A DNA stretch of 64,000 nt from Bryobacteraceae bacterium (GCA_023384675.1 JAHDVK010000003.1:1-64000); one strand, 5' to 3'; shown: positions 1-8,596, numbered from the stretch's first letter. Translations and numbers: made by a program. Notes: generated by a model not told the origin, from the sequence alone.

Positions 1-369
1 GGGCTGCGCTTCGTCGTTCCATGCGATCCACCTCCCTTACGGTCGGTGCTTCGAAGCCCCGCGCGTCAGCAAGGGGCTGCGCTTCGTCGTTCCATGCGAT
101 CCACCTCCCTTACGGTCGGTGCTTCGAAGCCCCGCGCGTCAGCAAGGGGCTGCGCTTCGTCGTTCCATGCGATCCACCTCCCTTACGGTCGGTGCTTCGA
201 AACCCCGCGCGTCAGCAAGGGGCTGCGCTTCGTCGCTCCATGCTTTCCACCTCCCTTACGGTCGGTGCTTTGAAGCCGCGCGCGTGAGCAAGGGGCTGCG
301 CTTCGTCGTTCCATGCCATCCACCTCCCTTACGGTCGGTGCTTCGACGCCCCGCGCATCAGCAAGGGGC
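1..369. repeat. 73-bp tandem repeat, five copies, running off the left edge
   Basis: Five near-identical 73-bp units begin at 1, 74, 147, 220 and 293, and the array stops abruptly at about 369. Each unit carries the perfect 10-bp palindrome GCTTCGAAGC (48-57 in unit 1). On the minus strand each has a strong Shine-Dalgarno sequence, GGAGGTG, six bases before an ATG. That ATG opens a 9-codon reading frame, MERRSAAPC, closed by TGA in four of the five units. Unit 4 differs most: it has CTTTCC for CGATCC, and its stop-forming TCAGC became TGAGC, so the frame from unit 5 reads on. The array may extend to the left of the window. Confidence 0.95.
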
Positions 370-860
370 AAAATCAATAGCCAACGGAGGATGGGAGAGG
401 CTTCCAGTGTCCTTTTCAACTCCCACCCTATAAGTACCCGGGGGCCGCAATGTATGCCGGGCGCCCGCCGCCACGTGCTTCCGGAGAAGCTGGAAGGGCG
501 ACTATTATGGTCACGCAGAACATCAATACGCGTCATCGGGTCCGACTCGGGGCCAAGGCCAGATAGCCACTGTGAATCGGCGCCGTTCTGTCACATCGCT
601 GGCTCGACGGCTACGCTTGGGCGAATTTGGTTCGTCAGCGTTTGAGAGGTCTTTGCCGGCCGGCTGGGAACCTGCTCCGGTTCCACATTAGCATTGCGAA
701 GGAATTGTCAATGGGGCGGTGGAGGGCGGAAATCGTGGTAATTCGTTGAAATGGGGCGGGATAAAAATATTTCTTATTCGTGAACAGGGACGGGGGATTC
801 GGCCAATGCCTGATGGCGCCTGGGTTGACCGTCGGCGAGGCCGCATTCCACAATCCCGGT
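370..860. other. Intergenic stretch with no convincing gene
   Basis: About 490 bases lie between the tandem repeat and the first enzyme gene. The base composition is less coding-like than its surroundings and no frame has recognisable protein content. A 19-residue frame at 507-566 (ATG after GGAAGGG) is possible but unsupported. Just before the downstream gene, CACAAT (849-854) sits six bases from the ATG at 861, a spacing seen at several other starts in this window. Confidence 0.6.
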
Positions 861-2285
861 ATGAGTTCGATTCCGGCGCGGCTGCTGCCGATGGCAGGCG
901 GTCTGTTGCTCGCGGCTTTGCCGGCGCTTTTCGCCGGAGAGCCTGCTCCGCCCTGGCGGCACGGCGGCCTGAAGGTCTCAGAGAACGGCCGTTATCTGCA
1001 GACGGGCGGCGGCGCGCCTTTTTTCTGGATGGGCGACACGGCATGGCGCCTGTTTCAGCGGCTTTCGCGCGAGGAGGCGGTGGCGTATCTGGAGGACCGC
1101 CGCCGCAAGGGGTATAACGTCATCCAGGTGATGATCGCCAGCAGCGCGGGCGAGAAGAACCACTACGGGCATGAAGCCTTCACGGGCGGCGATCCGGGCC
1201 GGCCCAGAACCACCGAAGAGGACGATTACTGGGATCACATCGACTACATCCTCGGGCAGGCCGAAGCCCGGGGCATGTACCTGGCGATGCTGCCAGCGTG
1301 GTGTTCGCTGGCCAAAGCTGGGTTGAACGAGAGCAACGCCCCCGCGTATATCGGCTTTCTGGTGGGCCGTTACCGGCACCGCCCGAACGTCATCTGGGTG
1401 AATGGCGGCGACTGCCGGGGCTCGGACTTCGCGGGGCTTTGGAGGCTGGCCGGAGGCGCGCTCAAGAGCGGCGATCCGCAGCGGCTCGTCACGTTCCATC
1501 CGTTTGGCGGCACATCCTCATCGATGTGGTTTCACGACGAAGAGTGGCTCGACTTCAATATGTTCCAGAGCGGGCACCGCCGCTACGATCAGGTCCGCGA
1601 GGAGCAGAAGACGTTCTGGAAGGGCGAAGACGGCTGGCGTTTCGTCGAGGAGGATCTTGCCAAACGCCCGCCCAAACCCACCATCGACGCCGAGCCCAGC
1701 TACGAGAGCATCCCCCAGGGTCTGCACGACCCGAAGGAACCGTATTGGGACGCCAACCACATCCGGCGCTACGCCTACTGGGCCGTCTTCGCCGGGGCGT
1801 TCGGCCACACCTACGGCCACAATGCGGTGATGCAGATGTACAAGCCCGGGGCCGGCAAGGGCGCCTATGGCGTGCGGGAAACCTGGAGCGAGGCGCTCGA
1901 TGCGCCGGGGGCGCGGCAGGCGCCGTACCTGAAGAACTTGATTCTGTCCCGCCCGGCCTTGGAGAGGGTTCCGGATCAGGACCTCATCGCCGGCGCGAAT
2001 GGAGAACGCTACGAGCGCATCATCGCCACGCGAGGCGAATCTTACGCTTTCCTCTACACCTTCACCGGCCGTCCGTTTGAGGTGCGGATGGGGAGGATCA
2101 GCGGCGGCAAGGTGACGGCGTGGTGGTTCGACCCGCGCACCGGGCAGGCGCGCCGCCAGGGTGAGTTCGCCAACAAGGGCGTGAGGACCTTCGAGCCGCC
2201 TGGAACGCCCGGCGAGGGCAACGATTGGGTTCTGGTGCTGGACGACGCCGCGCGAAAGTTCAGCCCGCCGGGAGCGCAGCGGTAA
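861..2285 (+). CDS. Secreted DUF4038 / apiosidase-like glycoside hydrolase
   Basis: A 474-residue protein with an N-terminal signal peptide (hydrophobic run at residues 9-22, after MSSIPARLLP). It has the pattern of the DUF4038 apiosidase-like (beta/alpha)8 domain: MGDTAWRLF near residue 55, then a KGYNVIQVM strand, a VIWVNGGD strand and a GHTYGHN segment near residue 320. A C-terminal beta domain (WWFDPRTGQ) resembles the collagen-binding-like domain that follows DUF4038 in many family members. Such enzymes act on plant polysaccharide side chains; the substrate here is not known. The frame is open upstream to 780, but 861 gives the signal peptide and has a -10-like box just before it. The 3' end overlaps the convergent neighbour by 26 bases. 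Confidence 0.82.
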   Translation: MSSIPARLLPMAGGLLLAALPALFAGEPAPPWRHGGLKVSENGRYLQTGGGAPFFWMGDTAWRLFQRLSREEAVAYLEDRRRKGYNVIQVMIASSAGEKNHYGHEAFTGGDPGRPRTTEEDDYWDHIDYILGQAEARGMYLAMLPAWCSLAKAGLNESNAPAYIGFLVGRYRHRPNVIWVNGGDCRGSDFAGLWRLAGGALKSGDPQRLVTFHPFGGTSSSMWFHDEEWLDFNMFQSGHRRYDQVREEQKTFWKGEDGWRFVEEDLAKRPPKPTIDAEPSYESIPQGLHDPKEPYWDANHIRRYAYWAVFAGAFGHTYGHNAVMQMYKPGAGKGAYGVRETWSEALDAPGARQAPYLKNLILSRPALERVPDQDLIAGANGERYERIIATRGESYAFLYTFTGRPFEVRMGRISGGKVTAWWFDPRTGQARRQGEFANKGVRTFEPPGTPGEGNDWVLVLDDAARKFSPPGAQR

Positions 2286-3867
2286 CTCGGGTCAACTCCC
2301 GCGCTGAGGCGATCTGCCGCCCATCGGCGAAGACGCGCAGCCCGGCGCCCTTGCCGAACCGCTCGCCTGTGCGGTCCCAAACAATGGTCAGGTTGCGGCC
2401 GTGGTAGGAAACGCCGTCCAGGCAGAACCAGTCCCACTGGCGCGGGGGCAGCAGCGGGTGGACTTCGACGATATTGTCAGCACGCGGCCGAAGCCCGGCC
2501 AGCCCAGTAATCACGAGGTCGCAGTACGCGGAGTGGTTGTAATGGTCGCCCCTGCCGTTGAACGTGCCTTTGGCGATCTTGCGCGCCCGGGCGTGCCATG
2601 CGCCGGTGAAGGGGTTCAGGTTCTCATCGATCCAAGGGATCGCGCTCCCGTCAGGCAGCCGCAGGCGGTGACTTTTTGTGTAGGTCAGGAAGGCCGCGAA
2701 GTAGTCTTCCACGCCAACCACGCGTTGCGGGTAATCCCGGACGGTGTTGGCCAGCGCCTTGAGCGTGACGGTGGTGGAGAAGGGCCAGCTGGGGCCGTTC
2801 CACTGGCAGTCGTCTCCGTCTTCGGCGATGCGGAAACCGGGGTGGCGGCGCTCCGCGGTCGTGGGGCCAAGGGGCGCGCGGAAACCTTCGGGGTCGCCCA
2901 GTTGCCGCCAGGCCGATTCGTAGCCGCGCCGCGCGTCCGGGAGCGCGAAATACCAGGGCGTGAAGCCCATGATCTCTCGGACCCCGGCCAACTGCCCGTT
3001 GTCGAGCCGCACCTTGAAAAAGCGGGCTTCGCGATCCCATAGCCCCTTCTGGACGAGAGCCTTCAACCGCGCCGCTTTGCGCCGGTAGGCGCGGCTGAGA
3101 TCCGGGCGGCCGCTGCCGGCGGCGATCGCGGCGATCGCCAGCGCGTTGCCATACATGTAGCTGTTGATCGTGGGCCGCGCGTTCCGGTTTCGGCGGGAAC
3201 CGCTGACGGTGTCCTCCATCCCGTCGCGGACGTCGTACTGCCAGAACAGGCCCGAGGGCAGCAGGCGTTCCTGCTCCCAAGTTTCATAGTCGAGCACGAG
3301 CGCGTCGAGCAACGACGCCGGGGCCTGCCGTCGCAGGTCCACACGGTACCGGTCCAGCACGGCATGCGCCGTCCAGTTGCTGTATTGGTGATAATGCCGC
3401 TGCAGTCCCCCGCCGCCGCCGCCGCGCAGCCAGAACTCGAGGTACTGGTCCAGATACCGGTGGTCGCGAATCCAGCGGCCTTCATTGAGATGGTGTCCGA
3501 GGGCGCAACTGATGGCGTTGTGATCGGTGGCATGCTTCACGGGCTTGAGGAATTCCGTGATCACATACCCGCGCGGAGTCTGCTTGATGTGCTTGCGGAA
3601 CGTCCACCAGCGGTAGTAGTAAGTGCGCTCGACTTCGGGATCGGGGCAAAGGAGCAGCGGCACGTTGGCGACCATCCAAGCCCAGGCCCCGGCATTCGGA
3701 ATGGCGTTGACCACCTCTTCCGGAGCCATTCCATTGAAGAAATCCACGTGGTGGCGGAGCGAATCGGGATCGAGAAGGAAGAACGGCGGAGCGGGCTGGG
3801 CGCCGGCCGCGGCGCGAGCGGCGAGCAGCGGCGGCGCGTATCCCATCAGGAAGATTCGCCGGTCCAT
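2260..3867 (-). CDS. Secreted (alpha/alpha)6-type glycoside hydrolase (MGH1/GH63-like)
   Basis: 535 residues. The N-terminus MDRRIFLMGYAPP is a short signal peptide, possibly Tat-like. The body is rich in the aromatic and acidic motifs of (alpha/alpha)6-barrel hydrolases of the mannosylglycerate-hydrolase-like / GH63 / trehalase group: WNGPSWPFST, GDHYNHSAY, and a closing beta segment beginning VHPLLPP. The family is inferred from these motifs and the substrate is unknown. A run of six glycines lies near residue 150. It is convergent with the DUF4038 gene (26-bp overlap) and on the same strand as the propeller hydrolase at 3987-5012, so it probably belongs to the same polysaccharide-use island. 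No clear ribosome binding site precedes the ATG. Confidence 0.7.
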   Translation of the reverse strand: MDRRIFLMGYAPPLLAARAAAGAQPAPPFFLLDPDSLRHHVDFFNGMAPEEVVNAIPNAGAWAWMVANVPLLLCPDPEVERTYYYRWWTFRKHIKQTPRGYVITEFLKPVKHATDHNAISCALGHHLNEGRWIRDHRYLDQYLEFWLRGGGGGGLQRHYHQYSNWTAHAVLDRYRVDLRRQAPASLLDALVLDYETWEQERLLPSGLFWQYDVRDGMEDTVSGSRRNRNARPTINSYMYGNALAIAAIAAGSGRPDLSRAYRRKAARLKALVQKGLWDREARFFKVRLDNGQLAGVREIMGFTPWYFALPDARRGYESAWRQLGDPEGFRAPLGPTTAERRHPGFRIAEDGDDCQWNGPSWPFSTTVTLKALANTVRDYPQRVVGVEDYFAAFLTYTKSHRLRLPDGSAIPWIDENLNPFTGAWHARARKIAKGTFNGRGDHYNHSAYCDLVITGLAGLRPRADNIVEVHPLLPPRQWDWFCLDGVSYHGRNLTIVWDRTGERFGKGAGLRVFADGRQIASARELTRVTAALPAG

Positions 3868-3986
3868 GGGTGTTGAAGGAGAGGCCCTGCAATTCCAGAA
3901 TCCACCTCAGCGCGCCTTGACTGCAACCGCGGCGTACTCGCGACGGGATGGCCTTGCCCGGGCGACCGGGGTAGCCCGACAGCGGC

Positions 3987-5012
3987 TCACCCCCATAGGC
4001 GGGAGCTTGCCACCGAGATGCCCCGCACCTCGTCCGGCCACTTGCCGGAGACGGCGCAATAGTAATGCAGCAGCGCGCCGCGATGCCAGATGACAGATGG
4101 TTTGTGGGCATAGACGGAGTCCACCGAGCCTGACGGACCGACGTCAATCAGGATGCGGTCTGCCTTGATCATCTGGAAGGGGCTGTCGCCCGTGGCGAGC
4201 AGGTCGCGCGCCTTGCCTTGAGCATCGAGGCCGAAATAGAACAGGAGCCACTTGCGCCCATCGAGCATGACGCAAGGATCGCTGGCGAACCGTTCGTCCC
4301 AACTGCCGGCGCCGCCATTGCGGACGATGGGGTTCCCTTCGTACCGGCGCCAGGTTTTGAGGTCGGTCGAAGTGGCGACGCCGGTCTGTTCGCGCCAGCG
4401 TTTTTCGCGGTTTTTGGCGTTGTAGAAGAGATAGTACGTGCCGCGGTGCTCGATGAGGCAGGGTTTGTAGAGACCGCCGTTTTCCCAATCGGCGCCGTCT
4501 TCGGGCCTCAGGCAGATGTCGCCGATTTCCCACTTCAGCAGATCGGCGCTCCAGCAGAGGCCAATGACGGCGGGGCCGGCTTCGTAGCCGGGATTCGGAT
4601 AGGCATGGAATACGCCGAGGTACCGGCCGTTGACCTTCTTCAAGTCCCCGCGCGAACGCAGCCGGGTGTCGCGCAGAATCCAATTGAGGGCGATGTTGTA
4701 GCGCGTGATGGGGTTGGCCGGGTCGCGCCGGAGGATGCAGCCGCGGCGGGTCCAGTGGAGCAGGTCCGTGGAGGAGGCGAGTCCGGTCTGATAGCCGGTA
4801 CCATCGAAGCCAAGGTAGGTCATGTGGAATTTGCCGTCGTGGTGGAAGACGAACGGGCAATCCACGGCGCGGCTGTCGAAAGAGGCGGGGTCGGGATCGG
4901 CCGCCAGCACCAGTTTGCCCCACTTGTAGGGCGTGTCGTAGGCCGACTCGGGCGTGGCTGCCCGGCCCGTGCCAGCGGCGGCGAGTGCGATCATCAGTTC
5001 ACGTCGCGTCAT
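3987..5012 (-). CDS. Secreted five-bladed beta-propeller glycoside hydrolase (GH43/GH32/GH130-like)
   Basis: 341 residues with an N-terminal export signal (MTRRELMIALAAAG, a twin-arginine-like RR). Propeller blades are marked by repeated motifs of the type ASSTDLLHW and ATSTDLKTW, by paired acidic residues (DCPFVFHHDGKFHMTY; SDPCVMLDGRKWLLFY), and by GLYKPCLIEHRGTYYLFYNA. This pattern is shared by GH43, GH32, GH68 and GH130-like enzymes; the exact family cannot be fixed by eye. The start is chosen because GGAGGT lies six bases upstream and the signal peptide begins there, although the frame stays open far upstream as antisense noise. It is divergent from the sialidase-like gene (84-bp gap). 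Confidence 0.75.
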   Translation of the reverse strand: MTRRELMIALAAAGTGRAATPESAYDTPYKWGKLVLAADPDPASFDSRAVDCPFVFHHDGKFHMTYLGFDGTGYQTGLASSTDLLHWTRRGCILRRDPANPITRYNIALNWILRDTRLRSRGDLKKVNGRYLGVFHAYPNPGYEAGPAVIGLCWSADLLKWEIGDICLRPEDGADWENGGLYKPCLIEHRGTYYLFYNAKNREKRWREQTGVATSTDLKTWRRYEGNPIVRNGGAGSWDERFASDPCVMLDGRKWLLFYFGLDAQGKARDLLATGDSPFQMIKADRILIDVGPSGSVDSVYAHKPSVIWHRGALLHYYCAVSGKWPDEVRGISVASSRLWG

Positions 5013-5096
5013 GGTGTACCTCCGGTGAACGGTCCCGGCCGCGGAGAGGCGGCGCTGCCGCCGGACCGGCCTCGAAACCAGTACGATAACAGAGCG

Positions 5097-6062
5097 ATGA
5101 TCCGTGTCCTGGCCGTTCTTTTCGCTCCCCTGCTTCTGGCCGCGCAGCCCGCGCCTGAGGTCCGCAAGATCTGGGATGCCGGCGTGCATAATGCGTTCAC
5201 CGATCTGATCCGCTATGAGGGCCGTCTGTTCTGCGTGTTCAGGGAAGGGGCGAAGCACCAGGTTTCGCCCGACGGCAAGATCCGTGTCCTGGCAAGCCGC
5301 GATGGCGGCGAATGGACTTCGGTGGCGCTGCTGGCGTCGGAACTCGGCGACCTGCGCGATCCGCACTTGTCCGTTACTCCGCGGGGCGAACTGATGCTGG
5401 TGGCGGCGATCGCCCTCAATCCCGGCGGCCCGCACCGGCACCAGACCCACGCGTTCTTCTCGCGGGACGGCGCCAACTGGAGCGAACCAACACCAATCGG
5501 CGAGCCGGACTACTGGCTCTGGCGCGTGGCGTGGCACAAGGGCAAAGCCTACGCCGTGGGGTATCCGACAAACCCTGGCGGGCGCGCTGCGCGGCTCTAT
5601 CACAGCGAGGACGGACGAACATTCCGCACGCTGGTCGCGGAACTCCCCGCGCCCGATGCGCCCAACGAAACCGATTTCGCCTTCCTGCCCGACGACACCA
5701 TGCTGATCCTCGCCCGCCGGGGCGGCGGCGCGCGCACGGCGGCGCTGCTCACCGCGAGCCCGCCGTACACCGATTGGCGCGTGGACGACCTTGGCCGGCA
5801 ACTCGGCGGACCGGCGCTGCTGCGGCTGCCGGATGGGCGTCTGCTCGCCGCGGGCCGGATTCATCCCGAAGGCGGCTCGCGCACGGCCCTGCTCTGGCTC
5901 GACCGGGAGCAGAAACAATTCCGGGAGATTCGGGTTTTGCCTTCGAAAGGCGACTCGAGCTACCCGGGGCTGGTTTACGAAGGCGGCGAACTGCTGGTCA
6001 GTTACTATTCAAGCCACGAGGGCAAGTCCGCGATCTATTTCACGCGCTTGCGGCTTCCTTAG
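5097..6062 (+). CDS. Secreted sialidase-like (BNR) six-bladed propeller protein
   Basis: 321 residues. It opens with a signal peptide (MIRVLAVLFAPLLLAAQ) followed by a sialidase-fold propeller: FREG near the start, then Asp-box-like turns such as SRDGANW, SEDGRTF and SRDGGEW, and a closing SSYPGLVYEGGELLVSYY segment typical of exo-sialidase-like proteins. Many proteins of this fold are not sialidases, so the substrate is open. The ATG at 5097 is chosen for the signal peptide; GATAAC lies exactly six bases before it. The stop codon TAG (6060-6062) lies at the first base of a duplicated copy of the fadD-like 3' end. Confidence 0.75.
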   Translation: MIRVLAVLFAPLLLAAQPAPEVRKIWDAGVHNAFTDLIRYEGRLFCVFREGAKHQVSPDGKIRVLASRDGGEWTSVALLASELGDLRDPHLSVTPRGELMLVAAIALNPGGPHRHQTHAFFSRDGANWSEPTPIGEPDYWLWRVAWHKGKAYAVGYPTNPGGRAARLYHSEDGRTFRTLVAELPAPDAPNETDFAFLPDDTMLILARRGGGARTAALLTASPPYTDWRVDDLGRQLGGPALLRLPDGRLLAAGRIHPEGGSRTALLWLDREQKQFREIRVLPSKGDSSYPGLVYEGGELLVSYYSSHEGKSAIYFTRLRLP

Positions 6063-6130
6063 GCCATTTCCTCGCGCACCGGATAGAGCGAAGCGAACAA
6101 TTCGCGGTAGTGCTCGAGCACCTTGCCGCG
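6061..6130 (-). repeat. Displaced copy of the 3' end of the acyl-CoA synthetase gene (direct repeat, left copy)
   Basis: These 70 bases match 6723-6792, the last codons and stop of the acyl-CoA synthetase gene, with three mismatches, in the same orientation. Similarity ends sharply after 6130. The two copies bracket about 590 bp carrying a toxin-antitoxin module. This is the layout left when an element inserts at, and restores, the 3' end of a target gene. Confidence 0.85.
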
Positions 6131-6159
6131 CGGCCGCGCTCTCGAATCACGATCAGGAA

Positions 6160-6422
6160 TCAAACCAGCCGGTCGTATTCAGCGTGAGTGCCAATCCAGA
6201 ACCACACCAACCCATCCTTCTTCTTGACCGCCAGGGCACGGCAATCCAGGCCAATTCGGACGGAATAGATGTTCTCCAGTCCTTCCACTTTCTTAAAGTG
6301 CAGGCTGGGATGAGACGGGTTACTCACGAAGAGACGGAATGGGGTTTGGCGTCCCTTTGAAGCGCCGCGGGCAATCCGGCGAAAAGGCTCCGGAACCGGC
6401 GGGTCGTCCGAGACTGGATCAA
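6160..6422 (-). pseudogene. Frameshifted RelE/ParE-family toxin
   Basis: Two frames together give a complete RelE/ParE-superfamily toxin. The first frame begins at a TTG that overlaps the antitoxin stop (TTGA) and reads MIQSRTTRRFRSLFAGLP and on to about 6345. The second continues RLFVSNPSHPSLHFKKVEG, then SVRIGLDCRALAV, and ends VWFWIGTHAEYDRLV with stop at 6160-6162. The HPSLHFKK and VWFWIGTHAEYDRL motifs are characteristic of this small-toxin family. The shift falls at AAACCCC (plus-strand 6341-6347) and a single missing base explains it. Either the toxin is inactivated or the sequence has a homopolymer error. Confidence 0.78.
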
Positions 6423-6634
6423 ATCAGCTTACTCAGCGGCGTAGTCTCGCCTCGTTCGTCTTCGCCGGCGGCTTCCTCGGCCATGCTCCGAAGAATAGCG
6501 CGCTTCGCCCCGAATCGCTGCTTCCACAACGCCTCATCCGCGAGCGAATCGAGAATCTGGGCGGCGATTGCGTCCTGCTCATCCTGCGGCAGGGCGTTCA
6601 CCCGCTCCAGCGCCTTTTCAAGCAAGGATGCCAT
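6419..6634 (-). CDS. Small antitoxin-like protein of a RelE/ParE-type module
   Basis: 71 residues, strongly helical and acidic (MASLLEKALERVNALP, DEQDAIAAQILDSL). This resembles the small antitoxins encoded directly before RelE/ParE-type toxins. Its stop TGA overlaps the TTG start of the (frameshifted) toxin, the usual coupling. TAGAAT (minus strand, 6641-6646) lies six bases before the ATG, so the mRNA may be leaderless. The antitoxin is intact while the toxin is not. Confidence 0.72.
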   Translation of the reverse strand: MASLLEKALERVNALPQDEQDAIAAQILDSLADEALWKQRFGAKRAILRSMAEEAAGEDERGETTPLSKLI

Positions 6635-6720
6635 GACCGTATTCTAGCAATCGATCCGGCTCCGCCGTACCCGCGCGGAACGTCGCGAGACACGGCAACC
6701 GGACGCCGCGCAAAAGCAGG

Positions 6721-8541
6721 CTAGGCCATTTCCTCACGCACCGGATAGAGCGAAGCGATCAATTCGCGGTAGTGTTCGAGCACCTTGCCGCGGCGGAGCT
6801 TCATGGTGGGCGTCAATTCGCCGGTTTCGAGTGAAAACTCGCGTTCGAGAATCCGGAATTTCCGGATCTGCTCGAAATCGGCCAGTTGCTTGTTGATTCG
6901 CGCCACGACTTTTTTCATTTCCGCCTGCACCGGCTCGCTGTTCACGAGCGACTCTAAGTCCTTCGACGGCAGTTCCGCCACGCCGGGGATGGATTCGGCG
7001 GCCTGCGGGTTGATGGTGAACAGCGCACAGACGTAGGGCTTGTCGTCGCCCAGCAGCATAATCTGATTGACGAGCGGCTCGGTTTTGAACAGCGATTCGA
7101 TGCGCGCCGGGAAAATTTTTTTGCCGTTCGAACTGACGATCAGCTCTTTCTTGCGGCCGGTGATCCACACATAACCGCGTTCGTCGAACGAGGCGATATC
7201 ACCTGTATAGAGCCAGCCGTCGCGCAGCACTGCCGCGGTCGCCGCATCGTCCTTGTAATAACCCGAGAAGAGCGTTTCGCTGCGAATCAGAAGTTCGCCA
7301 TCGTCGGCCAGCCTGAATTCGACGCCCGGCAGCGGCACGCCGATCGATCCCGATACGGGCCGGTCCACCGGATTCAGCGCCACCACACCGCCCTCGGTGA
7401 GGCCGTAGCCTTCGATGAGCGGCATGCCGATGGATGCGTAGAACTCCGCCAGCACCTTGCCGAGGGGCGCGGCGCCGCTGGCCGCGATCCGCATGCGTCC
7501 GCCGAGACGCGCGCGGATTTTGGCGAACACCACCTTATTGAAGAAGGCCATTGACGACCGGGCGAGCAGCGACGGCTCGCGGCCTTCCTGGCGCGCGCGG
7601 TTGATTTCGCTCCCCACGCCGAGCCCGGTGTAAAAGAGCTTCCGGATCGCCGCCGGCTTCTTGCGAATCTCGTTTGCGACGCTGGCGTACACGCGCTCCC
7701 ACACGCGCGGCGGAGCGACGAAGAAGGTGGGCCGCACCGTACGCAGTTCGGCGGGCATCTTTGACAATCCCTCGCTGAACCACACGGGCACGCCCATGCG
7801 GATCATCAGCATCTCCATCACCATTCGCTGGGTGATGTGCGCCGAGGGCAGGAAGGCCAGCGTGCAATCGTCCTCGCCGACGGGCAGCACTTTCGGGCCC
7901 ATGTCGCAGTTCACGACAAGCGACCGGTGGGTCACCAGCCCCATCTTGGGCTCGCCGGTGGCGCCGGAGGTCAGATAGAGGATGCAGTAATCCGCAGGCT
8001 TCGCTTCACTGATGATGCGGCCGAGCAGGTCCGGGTCGGCCGCGGCCGCGGCGCGGCCGCGCGCGCGCAGATCGTCCAAGGTGATCGCGCCCTGGGCTTC
8101 GCCGCTCAGCACAATGCGGGGCGCGTTCAGCGCGTTGAGTCCCGCGCTCTCGAGACCGGCGAGCGCCTTGGCGTTTTCGACGAACACGGCCTTCGGTTCG
8201 CAGGCGGCGATCGTCTTCATTTGCTCCATGGGCGGCAGGCTGGTGTAGACCGCGGCGGCGATGGAGCCGTTGGTCATCACGCCCACGTCGGCGAGGTAAA
8301 ATTCGGCGCGCGTCTCCGACGCCAGCCCGACGATGTCGCCATGACCGACGCCGAGGGAACGCAGCCCGAGCGCGATTTCTTCGGCGATGGCGCGGTATTC
8401 GTTCCAGCTATAGCTCTGGTAGCTGCCGTCGCCGCGCGGCTGGTGCAGCGCCTTGGCTTCACCCCACGCCGCAGCGGCGGCGGACAGAAGCTGGTAAACC
8501 GTGCGGCGCTCCTCCGGGAGCGCGGGTGCTGTTTTGCCCAT
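6721..8541 (-). CDS. Long-chain acyl-CoA synthetase (AMP-forming)
   Basis: 606 residues of the ANL (adenylate-forming) superfamily. It activates a fatty acid with ATP and transfers it to CoA. The P-loop-like A3 motif is LTSGATGEPKMG, with Ala replacing the usual second Thr. The A5 motif is EGYGLTEGG, followed by YTGDIASFDERGYVWITGRKKELI, in which the Asp and Arg bind AMP, and SSNGKKIFP near the C-terminal lysine region. The closest pattern is the FadD15-like long-chain group. The start at 8541 follows GGAGCAAGG-type purine sequence. It is divergent from the phosphatase gene (55-bp gap). Its 3' end is duplicated at 6061-6130. Confidence 0.88.
   Translation of the reverse strand: MGKTAPALPEERRTVYQLLSAAAAAWGEAKALHQPRGDGSYQSYSWNEYRAIAEEIALGLRSLGVGHGDIVGLASETRAEFYLADVGVMTNGSIAAAVYTSLPPMEQMKTIAACEPKAVFVENAKALAGLESAGLNALNAPRIVLSGEAQGAITLDDLRARGRAAAAADPDLLGRIISEAKPADYCILYLTSGATGEPKMGLVTHRSLVVNCDMGPKVLPVGEDDCTLAFLPSAHITQRMVMEMLMIRMGVPVWFSEGLSKMPAELRTVRPTFFVAPPRVWERVYASVANEIRKKPAAIRKLFYTGLGVGSEINRARQEGREPSLLARSSMAFFNKVVFAKIRARLGGRMRIAASGAAPLGKVLAEFYASIGMPLIEGYGLTEGGVVALNPVDRPVSGSIGVPLPGVEFRLADDGELLIRSETLFSGYYKDDAATAAVLRDGWLYTGDIASFDERGYVWITGRKKELIVSSNGKKIFPARIESLFKTEPLVNQIMLLGDDKPYVCALFTINPQAAESIPGVAELPSKDLESLVNSEPVQAEMKKVVARINKQLADFEQIRKFRILEREFSLETGELTPTMKLRRGKVLEHYRELIASLYPVREEMA
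6723..6792 (-). repeat. Direct repeat, right copy, inside the acyl-CoA synthetase gene
   Basis: These are the coding 3' end and stop codon of the acyl-CoA synthetase gene, repeated at 6061-6130 with three mismatches. Being inside the intact gene, this copy keeps the reading frame complete, while the other is an orphan fragment. Confidence 0.85.
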
Positions 8542-8596
8542 CAGAGGTCCTTGCTCCTTCCCCTCGGACTCCCGCCTTCTTTCTACAATATCCTTG

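Noticed and set aside
1-369. CRISPR array
   Set aside because: Units are continuous 73-bp tandem copies with no unique spacers and no cas genes.
507-566. 19-residue frame with an upstream GGAAGGG
   Set aside because: Too short, with no conservation evidence; only noted in the description of the stretch.
4218-5096. Long open frame upstream of the sialidase-like gene
   Set aside because: It reads antisense to the propeller hydrolase and lacks family character; the signal peptide starts at 5097.
5013-5918. Long open frame upstream of the propeller hydrolase start
   Set aside because: It is antisense to the sialidase-like gene. The ATG at 5012 has GGAGGT and a signal peptide.
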